A DNA stretch of 64,000 nt from Maricaulis sp. (GCF_017643475.1 NZ_JAEPNI010000003.1:310001-374000), one strand, 5' to 3'. Shown: positions 35,453-45,369, counted from the stretch's first letter. The notes: a model not told the origin generated them from the letters alone. Numbers and translations: made by a program.

Positions 35453-37045
35453 TTAGCTTTTCTTTCCCAAGAATAAACGACTGAGATAGGCATCCACCAG
35501 GCGCACCCGCCCGGCATTGCGCACCAGGGGCTCTGTAGAAAGGCGCACGAGGTTCAGCAGGAGGATGATCAATCCGGCCAGCAGGGACAGGGCCAGACCG
35601 CGCAAATCCGCCTGGTCCGCCTCGCCTCTTTCCTCCACCACATCGAGCACGGAATACATCTCCTGGCCGAGGCGCGACTGCATCGCCAGGACCGCCGGTC
35701 CGACCGCATCGAGCAGAACCGACAAACGCCCGATATCTTCAATTTGATAGATACCGCTTACCATGCGTGTGGTGACCCGGGCGGTGTGATCGAGCCGGAT
35801 ATCGGCCAGTTCCGCCAGCGCACTGCCCAGAGCAGCCAGATTGGAGCGCTGTCCGGTATGGATGCGATTGATGCGGTCTTCTTCACGGCGCGGCGCGGCA
35901 AAGGCCAGGTCCGGCCGGAAGCCAGCATCTCTCAGGCTGGCGACCAGCGCCTCCTGGGGCAGATGGGTTTCGAACAACGCTCGCAATTCCTGCTCAAGGC
36001 TGACCGGCAAACGTCCGGCCACATAACCCGCGCGCAGGATGGACGCCCCGGCCCGCGCAGCGCCGGTATCGCGCCCCAGATCCACCATGCCCGCTTCCAG
36101 GGCGGAAAGTGACAACAGGAAGGGATCAAACTGGCCACGCGGTATGATGCTGGCCGTACACGGTTCGGCAAAGGCGTCTTGCGCCATGGGCGCCAGACAC
36201 AGCTGGATCACCAGATGGCGCACACCGGAATAGAGGCGTGTATCGCTGCGATAATGGGTCACCAGTCCGGACAGGGTCGACAGCTCGAGCTGGCCCTGCT
36301 GGCTGGCACGGAAAAAATCATCGATCGGCGCGGCCGAGATTTCCCAGACCAGGCGCGAGCGTTCGTATCGGTCCAGGATATTGGCCGGGGCAAAGATGAC
36401 CGCGGCCGGTTCCAGCCCGCGAATCTCGGCCTGCTGTAATTGTGCGTCGATGACGCCATCGAGGCGGCGCTCGCGCTCCTGCGGCGGCAAGGCACGCAAT
36501 TCCGCGTCCAGCTCGGCCGGGTCGCGGCCGGCGGCCAGCAGGCGCAGCGCTAGGGCTTCCTCGCCCAGCCAGTACGGCCCCGCCTGGGCCCAGCCGGCAA
36601 ACCGGTCCAGGTCCGGACGCCGACGGATATCGCCATTGATGGCGTCGGCCAGCTCCTCCACCCAGACGTCATAGGCATCATCACCGGGCGCACGGGAGGC
36701 GGCAAAGGCCGTCTCGATTCGTGCTTCAAGATCTGCCGGTGCTGATGCGACCACCCTCAGCCCGCCCATATCGTCCAGAATGCGCGCAGCAAACCAGACT
36801 GAGGCCCCGATTGCAGCCAGCAGCAGCGCCGTCTGGAAGCCCTTGAACAGGAGTCTCCAGATCAGCCACATCACCATGCCAAAGGGCGACGCTTCCCAGA
36901 AGCGCCCGCGGTCATTGACGTATTCCTCGATACGAGCGAGCCGGCGTGATTCCGCCTCGGTCAGCCCGGCGCGACGGAAGGTCTCCGCGCGGCCGGAGCG
37001 ATCCTCGCCCCTTGCGCTATTGTCGCTGGTGGCGTCCGACGCCAT
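35453..37045 (-). CDS. membrane protein of unknown function
   Basis: A 530-residue protein not assigned to a known family. The first 55 residues are charged and cytoplasmic. A hydrophobic pair occupies about 56-90 (MVMWLIWRLLF, then ALLLAAIGASVWFA). A long Ala/Glu/Arg-rich helical region follows, with one membrane segment near 485-505 and a short positively charged tail. ATG 37045 starts a reasonable reading frame. Neighbours (2OG oxygenase, Sel1 protein) give no functional hint. Similar proteins may exist in related alphaproteobacteria; I cannot check. Confidence 0.65.
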   Translation of the reverse strand: MASDATSDNSARGEDRSGRAETFRRAGLTEAESRRLARIEEYVNDRGRFWEASPFGMVMWLIWRLLFKGFQTALLLAAIGASVWFAARILDDMGGLRVVASAPADLEARIETAFAASRAPGDDAYDVWVEELADAINGDIRRRPDLDRFAGWAQAGPYWLGEEALALRLLAAGRDPAELDAELRALPPQERERRLDGVIDAQLQQAEIRGLEPAAVIFAPANILDRYERSRLVWEISAAPIDDFFRASQQGQLELSTLSGLVTHYRSDTRLYSGVRHLVIQLCLAPMAQDAFAEPCTASIIPRGQFDPFLLSLSALEAGMVDLGRDTGAARAGASILRAGYVAGRLPVSLEQELRALFETHLPQEALVASLRDAGFRPDLAFAAPRREEDRINRIHTGQRSNLAALGSALAELADIRLDHTARVTTRMVSGIYQIEDIGRLSVLLDAVGPAVLAMQSRLGQEMYSVLDVVEERGEADQADLRGLALSLLAGLIILLLNLVRLSTEPLVRNAGRVRLVDAYLSRLFLGKKS

Positions 37046-37241
37046 TCAAAACCCCCATTTCCCCCTGGAGCGGAGATTTGAATACTCGCGCGGACGATGC
37101 AAGCGCGTTAGCCCCACAGGCGAAGTTTTATCCCCGGCTGTGACACACACGCCCGCCAACTGTGCCTGCGACGTTACAGCGCTTGGCAGTTCGCCGCGAA
37201 AGACCTAAGCAGGGCACACACAAAAAGACGAGACCTGATCC

Positions 37242-38189
37242 ATGACCGCTACCGACAGCCTGAACCGCTTTCCGCCCGTATCCATGTCCCTGCAGAAAAC
37301 CGATCCGGAAGCCTTCGCGAAGGAGCTGGGCAAGAGTTTTCGGGAATACGGGTTTGCCGCCATTTCGGACCATGGCCTGGACCAGGACCTGATCGATCGC
37401 GCCTATGAGGTTGCCGCGAAATTCTTTGCCCTGCCCGAAGAGACCAAGATGAAGTATTTCATCGAGAACGGCGGCGGCGCGCGCGGTTACACGCCCTTTG
37501 GCAAGGAAATCGCCAAGGATGCGCAGCATGTCGACCTCAAGGAGTTCTGGCATGTCGGTCGCGACCTGCCCGCCGGTCACCCCTATGAAAAAGACATGGC
37601 GCCGAATGTGATGCCCGAAGAGATCGCGGAATGGGAAGAGGTCATCCACAAGCTCTATTCCGCCTTTGACGCGCTGGGCGGTGATGTCCTGCGCGCCATC
37701 GCCACAGATCTGGGCCTGGAAGAGGATTTCTTTGCCGACACGGTTCGCGACGGCAATTCGGTCATGCGCCTGCTGCACTACCCGCCGGTCCAGGGCGATA
37801 CGGGTGGATCCATCCGCGCCGAGGCCCATGGCGATATCAATACCATCACCCTGCTGCTGGGCGCCGACGAGCCGGGCCTGCAGGTGATGACACGCGAAGG
37901 CGAGTGGGTCGACATGAACCCGCCGGCCGGCTGTCTGGCCGTAAATATGGGCGACATGCTGTCCCGCTCGACCAATGGCATCCTGCCCTCGACCCAGCAC
38001 CGCGTGATCAATCCCAAGGGTGCGCGCACCGAGCACTCGCGTTATTCCATGCCCTTCTTCCTGCACTATCGCCCGGACTATCTCATCGAGACCCTGCCCG
38101 GCTGCGAGCGCGAAGGCGTTGAACCAGCCGAGCCGATCACGGCGCACGAATTCCTGTTCCAGCGCCTGAAAGAAATCGGTTTGATGTAG
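37242..38189 (+). CDS. 2-oxoglutarate/Fe(II)-dependent oxygenase, isopenicillin N synthase family
   Basis: A 315-residue DIOX-type oxygenase. The N-terminal DIOX_N region (17-130) includes FREYGFAAISDHGLDQ. The double-stranded beta-helix holds the iron facial triad His196, Asp198 and His253 and the 2-oxoglutarate-binding Arg267-x-Ser269 (RYS). Substrate is unknown; bacterial relatives are often annotated without a role. The ribosome site is weak, but no better start lies downstream. Confidence 0.87.
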   Translation: MTATDSLNRFPPVSMSLQKTDPEAFAKELGKSFREYGFAAISDHGLDQDLIDRAYEVAAKFFALPEETKMKYFIENGGGARGYTPFGKEIAKDAQHVDLKEFWHVGRDLPAGHPYEKDMAPNVMPEEIAEWEEVIHKLYSAFDALGGDVLRAIATDLGLEEDFFADTVRDGNSVMRLLHYPPVQGDTGGSIRAEAHGDINTITLLLGADEPGLQVMTREGEWVDMNPPAGCLAVNMGDMLSRSTNGILPSTQHRVINPKGARTEHSRYSMPFFLHYRPDYLIETLPGCEREGVEPAEPITAHEFLFQRLKEIGLM

Positions 38190-38241
38190 GTCGGGGGAGA
38201 TGACAGTTGCGGATGGCCGCAGTCATTACCACCTGTGAAAG

Positions 38242-38880
38242 ATGTCACACCGACACCGCCTTCCCATTGCGACCGCCGTCGCGCTGATACTTGTCGTATC
38301 GATTGTTGGTCTTGTGGGCCGTTCCGCGATCACACCCCGGTCCACCGCGTTGCAATGCCAGATCGCCGGGGCCGTGCTCGAGGATTTGCCTCGCGATCTC
38401 AACGATCAGCCACCTGGAGAACCAAGCCAGCTACTCGCCCTCTCCCATGTGCTGAGCGATGTCACCCTGGAGCCGCCCAACTGGTCGGATTGGTCTGAAA
38501 CGCCCTTTACCACCCACCATGACCGTTCGAATTCACTGATCGAAACGCCGTTCGAGCGCTTGCCCGCCACATCGCTGGCCGGGTGTCGATTTGATCGTTT
38601 GCCCGGGTGGGAAGCGATCGACGCCATCGGATGGGTCTTCACCCACAAAAATCGACGTCCGCTCTCACACGAACAATATGTTCTGTTCAAGCCGACCAAC
38701 ATCTACGTGTCCGAGACGCGGGAAATGGCCATCATGGGCCTGGGTTTGGAGGGTGAGAGTTTTCTCGAAGGCGCCAGTTTCTCCTCGACGCCTCTCCCAA
38801 GCCAAATCCTGCTGATGCTTGAAAAAGACGAAGCCGGCAAATGGCGTGTCACGGGCCATCACTACGTTCGGAACTGGTGA
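38242..38880 (+). CDS. hypothetical protein with N-terminal membrane anchor
   Basis: A 212-residue protein with an N-terminal hydrophobic segment (8-30), probably a signal anchor. The rest is soluble with two cysteines. No family is recognised. The ATG at 38242 follows GTGAAAG. It is only 52 bases behind the oxygenase gene and could be cotranscribed. Confidence 0.6.
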   Translation: MSHRHRLPIATAVALILVVSIVGLVGRSAITPRSTALQCQIAGAVLEDLPRDLNDQPPGEPSQLLALSHVLSDVTLEPPNWSDWSETPFTTHHDRSNSLIETPFERLPATSLAGCRFDRLPGWEAIDAIGWVFTHKNRRPLSHEQYVLFKPTNIYVSETREMAIMGLGLEGESFLEGASFSSTPLPSQILLMLEKDEAGKWRVTGHHYVRNW

Positions 38881-38951
38881 CGATCTGATCTGACAGCAAC
38901 GCACGTCGAAGCCTGCGACCTGTCGATCAAGTATGAATTCCGATCACTAAG

Positions 38952-39071
38952 CTTGTCATCCCGAACGGAGAGCCGGGCCTGACCCGGCTGGAGATCCGGG
39001 ATCCTTGGCGCGGACTGATGGGTCCCGGCTCTACGCCCCGCGTCCGCGGGGCATCCGGCCGGGATGACAAG
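38952..39071. repeat. palindromic intergenic repeat element (about 120 bp)
   Basis: The ends are exact inverted copies, CTTGTCATCCC at 38952-38962 and GGGATGACAAG at 39061-39071. The interior is also self-complementary (GAGCCGGGCC / GGTCCCGGCTC-type arms, and GCCCCGCGTCCGCGGGGC). It has no coding sense. Its terminal TCATCCCG/CGGGATGA motif resembles small palindromic elements scattered in many alphaproteobacterial genomes. The surrounding gap 38881-39319 also holds the terminator at 39104-39138 and nothing else clear. Confidence 0.75.
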
Positions 39072-39103
39072 ATGTGTTGTTGCCGAGCAACGCATGATCC
39101 AAA

Positions 39104-39138
39104 CGAAAAAAGAGGCACGTGCCCCATGCACGTGCCTC
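39104..39138 (-). terminator. strong intrinsic terminator without an adjacent gene
   Basis: On the minus strand GAGGCACGTG, loop CATGGGG, CACGTGCCTC is followed by TTTTTTCG. It is about 180 bases beyond the nearest minus-strand stop (39320), so it may end that transcript or an undescribed small RNA. Confidence 0.8.
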
Positions 39139-39319
39139 CTTGAGTGGGCATTTCTGAAATACCGGCAGCGGGATTGGTTCACCCCCCCGTCTGCACGCGA
39201 AACTATCTCTGGGTTGTATTACTCGTTCGCTAACACGGACGTTACAACACCCTCATGAATAACGATATTCAGGAATGGCGCTCATACGATTTTGACGATC
39301 TAGCGGTTGGAGCGCTCAA

Positions 39320-39682
39320 TCATTCACGCGCAAGTGACGCGCGCACAGCACGGACCATCAATTCATCCCAGATCTGAACCACCGCGCCATGCGGAGTTTC
39401 ATCACGCGCGAGCACGAGAACGCAAACCTCGGGCGTTTGGGAGGCGATTCTCTCCGCCAATGCCGAAGCCTCCGTGAAACTCTCCTCATCGACCAGGAAT
39501 TCGCCCTGCTCGGTGACACGAAGTTCCAGCAATTCCCCACACTCCGGGGTCACATCCGAAGCTGGTGGCGGGGCCAGACTGACGCCAGCCTCACTATGAT
39601 ACGTCGCCAGAACCACCGTCGCCACCAACACCCCGCTCAGGAGGATGATCCCGGCCGCGAATAAAAGAATTCTGCGAACCAC
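39320..39682 (-). CDS. ExbD/TolR-like small membrane protein after gatB
   Basis: A 120-residue protein with an N-terminal membrane anchor (about 6-28) and a C-terminal region resembling the ExbD/TolR periplasmic domain (LRVTEQGEFLVDEESFT, VCVLVLARDETPHGAVVQIWDELM). There is no adjacent exbB/tolQ. Its GTG start directly follows the gatB stop codon (TAG GTG), so translation is coupled. The fold assignment is tentative; the function is unknown. Confidence 0.6.
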   Translation of the reverse strand: MVRRILLFAAGIILLSGVLVATVVLATYHSEAGVSLAPPPASDVTPECGELLELRVTEQGEFLVDEESFTEASALAERIASQTPEVCVLVLARDETPHGAVVQIWDELMVRAVRASLARE

Positions 39683-41173
39683 CTAGAGTCCCAGCTTGTC
39701 CTTGAGGATCTGGTTCACCGCTTGCGGGTTGGCCTTGCCCTGCATGGCTTTCATCACCTGGCCGACAAACCAGCCCATGGCTTTCGGCTTCTCCTTGACG
39801 GAGGCCGCCTGGTCCGGATTGTCCGCGATGAGCTGGTCGATGACGGCTTCGATGGCGCCGGTATCAGTGACCTGTTTCAGGCCGCGATCTTCCACGATCT
39901 GCGCCGGGTCACCGCCTTCAGACCACAGGATCTCGAACACGTCCTTGGCGATCTTGCCGGAAATCGTGCCGTCCTTGATCAGGGCCACCAGGCCGCCGAG
40001 CTGCTGCGCAGAGACCGGGCTGTCATTGATGCCCATGCCTTCCTTGTTCAGGCGACCGAAAAGCTCGTTATTGACCCAGTTGGACGCCAGTTTCGCATCG
40101 CGGCCCTCGGCCACTGTCTCGAAATAATCGGCGCGGTCCTTGTCGGCCGCCAGCACGCTGGCATCATATTCCGACAGGCCCAGCTCGGACTTGAAACGCT
40201 CGCGCTTCTGGTCCGGCAATTCCGGCAGGTTCGCGCGGATCTGGTCGACCCAGTCCTGCTGGAGTTCCAGCGGCAGGAGGTCGGGATCCGGGAAATAGCG
40301 ATAGTCATGCGCTTCTTCCTTGGAACGCATGGACCGCGTCACACCGGTATTGGCGTCGAACAGGCGTGTTTCCTGGTCGATCGTGCCGCCCTCCTCGATG
40401 ATATCGATCTGGCGCTTGGCCTCGTATTCAATCGCCTGGCGGATAAAGCGCAGGGAGTTGACGTTCTTGATCTCGCAGCGCGTGCCGAGATGAGAGAAAT
40501 CACCGGTTTCGCGGAATTTCTCGTACTGGCCGGGCTTGCACACCGAGACATTGACGTCGGCGCGCAGCTGGCCCTTCTCCATGTCACCGCCACAGGTGCC
40601 GAGATAACGCACGATGGTGCGCATCTTGGAGACATAGGCAGACGCTTCCTCGGGCGAGCGGATATGCGGACGGGAGACGATCTCCATCAACGCCACACCG
40701 GACCGGTTGAGATCTACATAGGTGTGGCTCGGGTCCAGGTCGTGGATGGATTTGCCGGCATCCTGCTCCAGGTGCAGACGCTCGATGCCCACCTTGAAGC
40801 GCGAGCCGTCATCCCGCTCACACTCGATCTCGCCTTCGCCGACGATCGGGTACTGGAACTGGGAGATCTGGTAGCCCTGCGGCAGGTCCGGATAGAAATA
40901 ATTCTTGCGGTCAAAACGGGACCAGAGATTGATCTCGGCATTGAGCCCCAGGCCCGTGCGCACAGCCTGTTCAACCACGTGCTGGTTGATCACCGGCAGC
41001 ATGCCCGGCATGGCCGCATCGACCAGGGAGACCTGGGTATTGGGTGCCGCGCCAAAGGCCGTCGCCGCACCGGAGAAGAGCTTGGCATTGGAGACGACCT
41101 GGGCGTGGATCTCCAGCCCCATAACGATCTCCCAGTCACCGGTTGCGCCAGCAATGGTATAGGTATTGCTCAT
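39683..41173 (-). CDS. gatB: Asp/Glu-tRNA(Asn/Gln) amidotransferase subunit B
   Basis: A 496-residue GatB. The cradle domain has [47 protein letters not shown] and [16 protein letters not shown]. The C-terminal YqeY-like tail runs from about 410 ([25 protein letters not shown]). It phosphorylates and transfers ammonia to misacylated tRNA in the GatCAB complex. ATG 41173 overlaps the stop of the small membrane gene before it. It is separated from gatA by two unrelated genes. Confidence 0.97.
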   Translation of the reverse strand: MSNTYTIAGATGDWEIVMGLEIHAQVVSNAKLFSGAATAFGAAPNTQVSLVDAAMPGMLPVINQHVVEQAVRTGLGLNAEINLWSRFDRKNYFYPDLPQGYQISQFQYPIVGEGEIECERDDGSRFKVGIERLHLEQDAGKSIHDLDPSHTYVDLNRSGVALMEIVSRPHIRSPEEASAYVSKMRTIVRYLGTCGGDMEKGQLRADVNVSVCKPGQYEKFRETGDFSHLGTRCEIKNVNSLRFIRQAIEYEAKRQIDIIEEGGTIDQETRLFDANTGVTRSMRSKEEAHDYRYFPDPDLLPLELQQDWVDQIRANLPELPDQKRERFKSELGLSEYDASVLAADKDRADYFETVAEGRDAKLASNWVNNELFGRLNKEGMGINDSPVSAQQLGGLVALIKDGTISGKIAKDVFEILWSEGGDPAQIVEDRGLKQVTDTGAIEAVIDQLIADNPDQAASVKEKPKAMGWFVGQVMKAMQGKANPQAVNQILKDKLGL

Positions 41174-41466
41174 CTCTCGTCTTCCTCGTCGTCATCCCAT
41201 GTGGGACGTTCATCTTCGGGGACAGCCTGCGCGGCCGTCAGAATTCGTCCGGCTGCCGTTACGGTCAGGCCGAAAAGTACAAAACCGGCACCCGGCACCA
41301 TCAGCACGATGGTCCAGATCACCTTGGGTTCCAGCACCACGATGTCGCGATAGACCAGCGCCCCGGCGAGCAGCAAGAGTGCCCCGACCAGAAAGCTGGG
41401 TCGCGCCAGTTTGAGCGCGCTTGGAGGGTTTGGGGTCGGGTTTTGGGTCGGGTTTTTCTGGTCCAT
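41170..41466 (-). CDS. small two-helix membrane protein in the gat operon
   Basis: A 98-residue protein with two hydrophobic helices (about 28-45 and 50-72) between a Pro/Asn-rich N-terminus ([10 protein letters not shown]-type repeats) and a very acidic C-terminus (DDDEEDER). No family recognised. It starts within the stop of the DUF2806 gene (TGATG) and ends overlapping gatB, so it is translated as part of the gat operon. A role in translation is not implied. Confidence 0.65.
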   Translation of the reverse strand: MDQKNPTQNPTPNPPSALKLARPSFLVGALLLLAGALVYRDIVVLEPKVIWTIVLMVPGAGFVLFGLTVTAAGRILTAAQAVPEDERPTWDDDEEDER

Positions 41467-42443
41467 CAGCCCACCTTCTCCACGACGGCGCCCTGCGGCG
41501 GTTCCTTGTGATAGATCTCGATGGCCTCGAAGCTCACGCGGTCACCATCGCGGGTCCATTTGGCGCGCATGACTTCCTTCTTCCAGTCGAGCCGGAAGAA
41601 TTGCCGCGCGATATTGATCAGCGCCTCGCGTTGAGGCTGGATATCGAGCACCTTGGCCAGGGCGAGAAGATTGTCCGAGGCGAACACGCCGCCCAGGCTC
41701 CAGTCCTGCCCGGCCTTGCCCTGGACCACCAAGGCTTCGTCACCCACCGGCACCCAGAAGACACCATCCTCGTCCAGCTTGCCCTGGCGGCGGAACGGCG
41801 TGCCCGCGCCACTGACAAAACCCAGGGATTGCAGGTGAAACAGGGATTTCAACTGCCCCAGATCGCTTTCATCGACCGGAATGAAATCACTGGAGATGAT
41901 CAGCGAGGCATACTTGTTGATCAGGCCCAGCTCGCGCTGCCCCAGCTTGGAGAGGGTCGCCAGCAGGCTCGTCGAGATCGCACCCGGATGAAGGATTTCC
42001 TGTGCCAGGCAAGCCGCCCAGACACGGCGCATCACCGGATCGACCGTACGTTCGGCCCGCGCGGCAAAGGTCAGCAACCAGCCTTCCTCGACCTGTCCTT
42101 CAGAGGCGTCGCGGGCATCCGCGCCGGTCAGCAGCTGGTCAGCGGCCATGGCCGCAATGATCTCGCGATTGGACTGGGTCAGCACCGCTTCAGACAGCAT
42201 GCGCGACGATGCCCGTCCCAGCACGGCCTGGTCGGCCTCGACGACCTTGAGCACCTCGACACCGAGCTTTTCGTCAACCTTTTCGCCGGAGGCAAACTGC
42301 GCGAGGACGACCGCCGTCTCCTCGATCTCGGACGACCACGGCACACCAATGGTCCGGCCAATCGCCTTCGCCGCCCGTTCCTTCACAGGATCGGGCAGGT
42401 CCAGCAGGCCTTGCCAGTTTATGGAATGCGCCTGTTCGGCCAT
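41466..42443 (-). CDS. DUF2806-like protein in the gat operon
   Basis: A 325-residue soluble protein. The middle region matches DUF2806 features: EEGWLLTFAARAERTVDPVMRRVWAA, then LAQEILHPGAISTSLLATLSKL. DUF2806 proteins have no known function. ATG 42443 is five bases after the gatA stop; the longer frame to 42608 would overlap gatA and lacks a ribosome site. Its presence between gatA and gatB is a lineage-specific insertion or rearrangement. Confidence 0.7.
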   Translation of the reverse strand: MAEQAHSINWQGLLDLPDPVKERAAKAIGRTIGVPWSSEIEETAVVLAQFASGEKVDEKLGVEVLKVVEADQAVLGRASSRMLSEAVLTQSNREIIAAMAADQLLTGADARDASEGQVEEGWLLTFAARAERTVDPVMRRVWAACLAQEILHPGAISTSLLATLSKLGQRELGLINKYASLIISSDFIPVDESDLGQLKSLFHLQSLGFVSGAGTPFRRQGKLDEDGVFWVPVGDEALVVQGKAGQDWSLGGVFASDNLLALAKVLDIQPQREALINIARQFFRLDWKKEVMRAKWTRDGDRVSFEAIEIYHKEPPQGAVVEKVG

Positions 42444-42447
42444 CGAC

Positions 42448-43920
42448 CTACCACCACTTCTCCGGTTTGGCGTTGAAGCCGGCCGCATCCTCGATGGCGT
42501 GGCCGACCTTGAACATGGTTTCCTCGTCCAGGGCGCGGGTAATGATCTGCAGCCCCAGCGGCAGGCCATCCTTGTCCGTGCCCGCCGGAACCGACATCGC
42601 CGGTACACCGGCCAGGTTTGCGGTCACCGTGAAGACGTCATTGAGATACATCGCGATCGGATCATCGGACTTGGAGCCCAGCGCAAAGGCCGCAGACGGT
42701 GCCGAGGGCGTCAGGATGGCATCGACGGTCTGGAAGGCCTTGTCAAAATCCTCGAGGATGCGCGTGCGCACTTTCTGGGCGCGCAGGTAATACGCGTCAT
42801 AATATCCGGCCGACAGCACATAGGTGCCGATCATGATGCGGCGCTGGACCTCGTGACCGAAACCGGCCGCGCGGGTGTTTTCATAGACGGCCGTCAGGTC
42901 TTCACCCTCTTCACGCAGGCCGTAACGCATGCCGTCATAACGTGCGAGATTGGACGACGCTTCGGCCGGCGCCACGATGTAATAGGCCGGCAGAGCGTAT
43001 TTCGTGTGCGGCAGGGTGATGTCGACAATCTCGCAGCCAGCAGCCTTGAGCCACTCGATACCCTGTTGCCAGGCCTTCTCGATCTCTTCCGGCATGCCAT
43101 CGACGCGATATTCCTTGGGAACACCGATCTTGAGACCCTTCACGGACTGGCCACAGGCCGCAACGAAGTTCGGAACGTCGTTCGGCAGCGAGGTGGAATC
43201 CTTGGGATCATGCCCGGACATGGCCTGCAGCATGATCGCGCTGTCCTTGACCGTCTTGGCGAACGGACCCGGGTGATCCAGCGAGGACGCAAAGGCAATC
43301 GTGCCCCAGCGCGACGTCCGCCCATAGGTCGCCTTGACGCCAACCGTACCGGTGAAGGCCGCCGGCTGACGGATGGAACCGCCGGTATCCGTGCCGGTGG
43401 CGCCGAAACAGAGATCTGCTGCGACAGCGGCCGCAGAACCGCCGGAAGACCCGCCCGGGGTCAGCATCTCACCATTGGCACCCGTCCAGGGATTGTTGAC
43501 CGGGCCGGTATTGGCCGTCTCGTTGGAGGAGCCCATGGCGAACTCGTCCATAGAGGTCTTGCACAGGAAGACACCGCCATTGCCCCACAGGGTGGATGTC
43601 ACAGTAGACTCATAGGTCGGCTTGAAATCCTTGAGGATGTTCGAGGAGGCCGTCGTGGAGACGCCTTCAACCGCGAACAGGTCCTTGATGGCGATCGGCG
43701 CACCTTCAATCAGACCGCCCTCACCCTTGGCCAGCTTCTCGTCGGACGCCGCCGCCATGGCCAGCGTCTTGTCCTCGTCAAACGCCGTGAAGGCATTCAG
43801 CGCCGGTTGTGCGGCCTGTGCGGCTGCCAGGGCGTCTTTGGCCAACTCGGTCGCCGAGACCTCCTTGGCCTTCAGCTTGGTCGTCACCTCATCGAGGGAA
43901 AGTTTGAGAAGATCACTCAT
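42448..43920 (-). CDS. gatA: Asp/Glu-tRNA(Asn/Gln) amidotransferase subunit A
   Basis: A 490-residue amidase-signature enzyme. The Ser-cisSer-Lys triad is visible as Lys79 (APIAIKDLF), Ser158 ([11 protein letters not shown]) and Ser182 ([13 protein letters not shown]). It liberates ammonia from Gln for transamidation by GatB. It lies between a GNAT gene and the DUF2806 gene, seven and five bases away. Confidence 0.97.
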   Translation of the reverse strand: MSDLLKLSLDEVTTKLKAKEVSATELAKDALAAAQAAQPALNAFTAFDEDKTLAMAAASDEKLAKGEGGLIEGAPIAIKDLFAVEGVSTTASSNILKDFKPTYESTVTSTLWGNGGVFLCKTSMDEFAMGSSNETANTGPVNNPWTGANGEMLTPGGSSGGSAAAVAADLCFGATGTDTGGSIRQPAAFTGTVGVKATYGRTSRWGTIAFASSLDHPGPFAKTVKDSAIMLQAMSGHDPKDSTSLPNDVPNFVAACGQSVKGLKIGVPKEYRVDGMPEEIEKAWQQGIEWLKAAGCEIVDITLPHTKYALPAYYIVAPAEASSNLARYDGMRYGLREEGEDLTAVYENTRAAGFGHEVQRRIMIGTYVLSAGYYDAYYLRAQKVRTRILEDFDKAFQTVDAILTPSAPSAAFALGSKSDDPIAMYLNDVFTVTANLAGVPAMSVPAGTDKDGLPLGLQIITRALDEETMFKVGHAIEDAAGFNAKPEKWW

Positions 43921-43926
43921 TTGAGC

Positions 43927-44421
43927 TTATCCGATCTTGTCTGAGCCAGCGGTCTCGCCGGCAATCGATTTTTCGTAAAACACATTGTCTTCGGTGGCGC
44001 GGTACTCACCGAAGGCGTCGCAGGGCGCAAAGCCGTGACTGGTGTAGAGCGCGATCGCTGCGTCGGAGCGCGATCCGGTTTCCAGCACCAGTTTGGAATA
44101 GCCCTCGGAACGGGCCCAGTTCTCGACACGGGAAAGGATGGCGCGGCTGGCACCACTGCGCCGTGCGGCGGGACGCGTGAAAAAGCGTTTCAGCTCCACA
44201 CGATCCTTGTCCAGTGGCACACCGGCCCCACAGCCCAGCACCTTATCGCCCGAACGCGCAATCAGGAAACACGCGCCGTTCGATGCCAGCGTTTCCGCAG
44301 GCATGTGATGGCAGTGCTCCGGCGGGTAGATGTCAAGCATCGTCGCATTGAGCTCGTCAATCAGCGCCCTGGCGTCTGGCGAGGTCGGGTCCTCGCGGCA
44401 TATGTCGATCCGGGCCGTCAC
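43927..44421 (-). CDS. GNAT-family N-acetyltransferase in the gat operon
   Basis: A 164-residue acetyltransferase. The acetyl-CoA motif A region is RFFTRPAARRSGASRAILSRVENWAR (positions about 79-104), with a degenerate R/Q-x-x-G-x-G/A loop. LYTSHGFAPCDAFGEY forms the C-terminal motif B. The substrate is unknown. It starts three bases beyond the gatC stop and ends just before gatA, so it is embedded in the operon. Confidence 0.82.
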   Translation of the reverse strand: MTARIDICREDPTSPDARALIDELNATMLDIYPPEHCHHMPAETLASNGACFLIARSGDKVLGCGAGVPLDKDRVELKRFFTRPAARRSGASRAILSRVENWARSEGYSKLVLETGSRSDAAIALYTSHGFAPCDAFGEYRATEDNVFYEKSIAGETAGSDKIG

Positions 44422-44424
44422 GGC

Positions 44425-44712
44425 CTATTCGACAGATTTCGGCACGACAAAGAAGCCCTCATCGGACTTCGGCGCATTGGCAAGCACACGCTCGCGACAA
44501 TCACCATCAGTGACGTTATCCACGCGTTGCGGCAGTGGGAATTTGACCGGCGTGGTCATGGCTTCAACGCCCTCCACGTCAACCTCATTGAGTTGCTCGA
44601 TCCAGTTCAGGATCCCGTTCAGTTCACCCGTCAGGGCATCCAGCCGGTCTTCAGGCTCGGCAATGCGCGCCAGCCGCGCAATGCGGCGTACGTCGTCAGC
44701 GGTCACGGACAT
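44425..44712 (-). CDS. gatC: Asp/Glu-tRNA(Asn/Gln) amidotransferase subunit C
   Basis: A 95-residue GatC. The N-terminal MSVTADDVRRIARLARI helix and the belt region LNGILNWIEQLNEVDVEGVEAM are typical. It wraps GatA and stabilises the complex. It is the first gene of the extended gat operon, divergent from ruvX, and no internal promoter is visible after it. Confidence 0.95.
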   Translation of the reverse strand: MSVTADDVRRIARLARIAEPEDRLDALTGELNGILNWIEQLNEVDVEGVEAMTTPVKFPLPQRVDNVTDGDCRERVLANAPKSDEGFFVVPKSVE

Positions 44713-44913
44713 TGGAAATCACTCCGGATAGTCGAAGCGGAGTGAGTAGCAAGGCGATTTCGCTGGTGCAAGAAAGAGGCGCGGCTCAGCGGGTATTTGC
44801 CTGCGAAATGCTGGTCTTTTGTGCATTTTCGCCCGACCGGGCGGCAACCATTCGCAAAGCGGGTTTGCAAGCGCCCGGCTTGCGTGCCCGACAAATCGGC
44901 GTAGACAGACGCC

Positions 44914-45369
44914 ATGCCCATTCTCGAACTCGCAGAATTGCCCGAGGGCGCCCTGATCGCCCTGGACCCGGGAACCAAGACAATCGGTGTTGCTGCCTGT
45001 GGTGCCTCGCGCGGTATTCCCATGGCGGTGGAAACCATCAAGCGCACCAAGTTTCGCCAGGACGCCGACCGGGTCTTCCAGCTCTATGACGAACGCGAGG
45101 CCGAGGCGATTGTTATCGGACTGCCTGTAAACATGGACGGATCGGAAGGCCCGCGCGCCCAGTCCGCCCGCGCCATGGCGCGCAATCTCTGCCAGATCCG
45201 CGACGTGCCGGTCGCCTTCCAGGACGAACGCCTCTCAACCTTCGAGGCGCAGGAAAAACTCATCTCCGCCGGCGTCCGCCGCGACAAGCGCAAGGACATC
45301 ATCGATGCTCACGCGGCGGCGAACATCCTTCAAAGCGCGCTCGACAGACTGGAGATGCTCGGCGAATGA
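44914..45369 (+). CDS. ruvX: Holliday-junction resolvase-like nuclease RuvX/YqgF
   Basis: A 151-residue RNase-H-fold protein. The first catalytic strand LIALDPGTKTIGVAAC carries Asp18. IVIGLPVNMDGSEGPRA, FQDERLSTFEA and the C-terminal IIDAHAAANILQ provide the other acidic residues. It functions in pre-16S rRNA 5'-end processing in E. coli and is essential there. It ends overlapping the permease gene (ATGA) and is divergent from gatC. Confidence 0.93.
   Translation: MPILELAELPEGALIALDPGTKTIGVAACGASRGIPMAVETIKRTKFRQDADRVFQLYDEREAEAIVIGLPVNMDGSEGPRAQSARAMARNLCQIRDVPVAFQDERLSTFEAQEKLISAGVRRDKRKDIIDAHAAANILQSALDRLEMLGE

Noticed and set aside
38862-39182. Minus-strand frame across the palindromic repeat
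   Set aside because: It reads through the repeat and the orphan terminator, so it is not a real gene.
39256-39378. 40-codon plus-strand frame (MNNDIQEW start)
   Set aside because: No ribosome site, and it overlaps the end of the ExbD-like gene.
44803-44832. Imperfect inverted repeat GCGAAATGC/GCATTTTCGC between gatC and ruvX
   Set aside because: Arms differ in length by one base and no known regulator fits; it may be chance.
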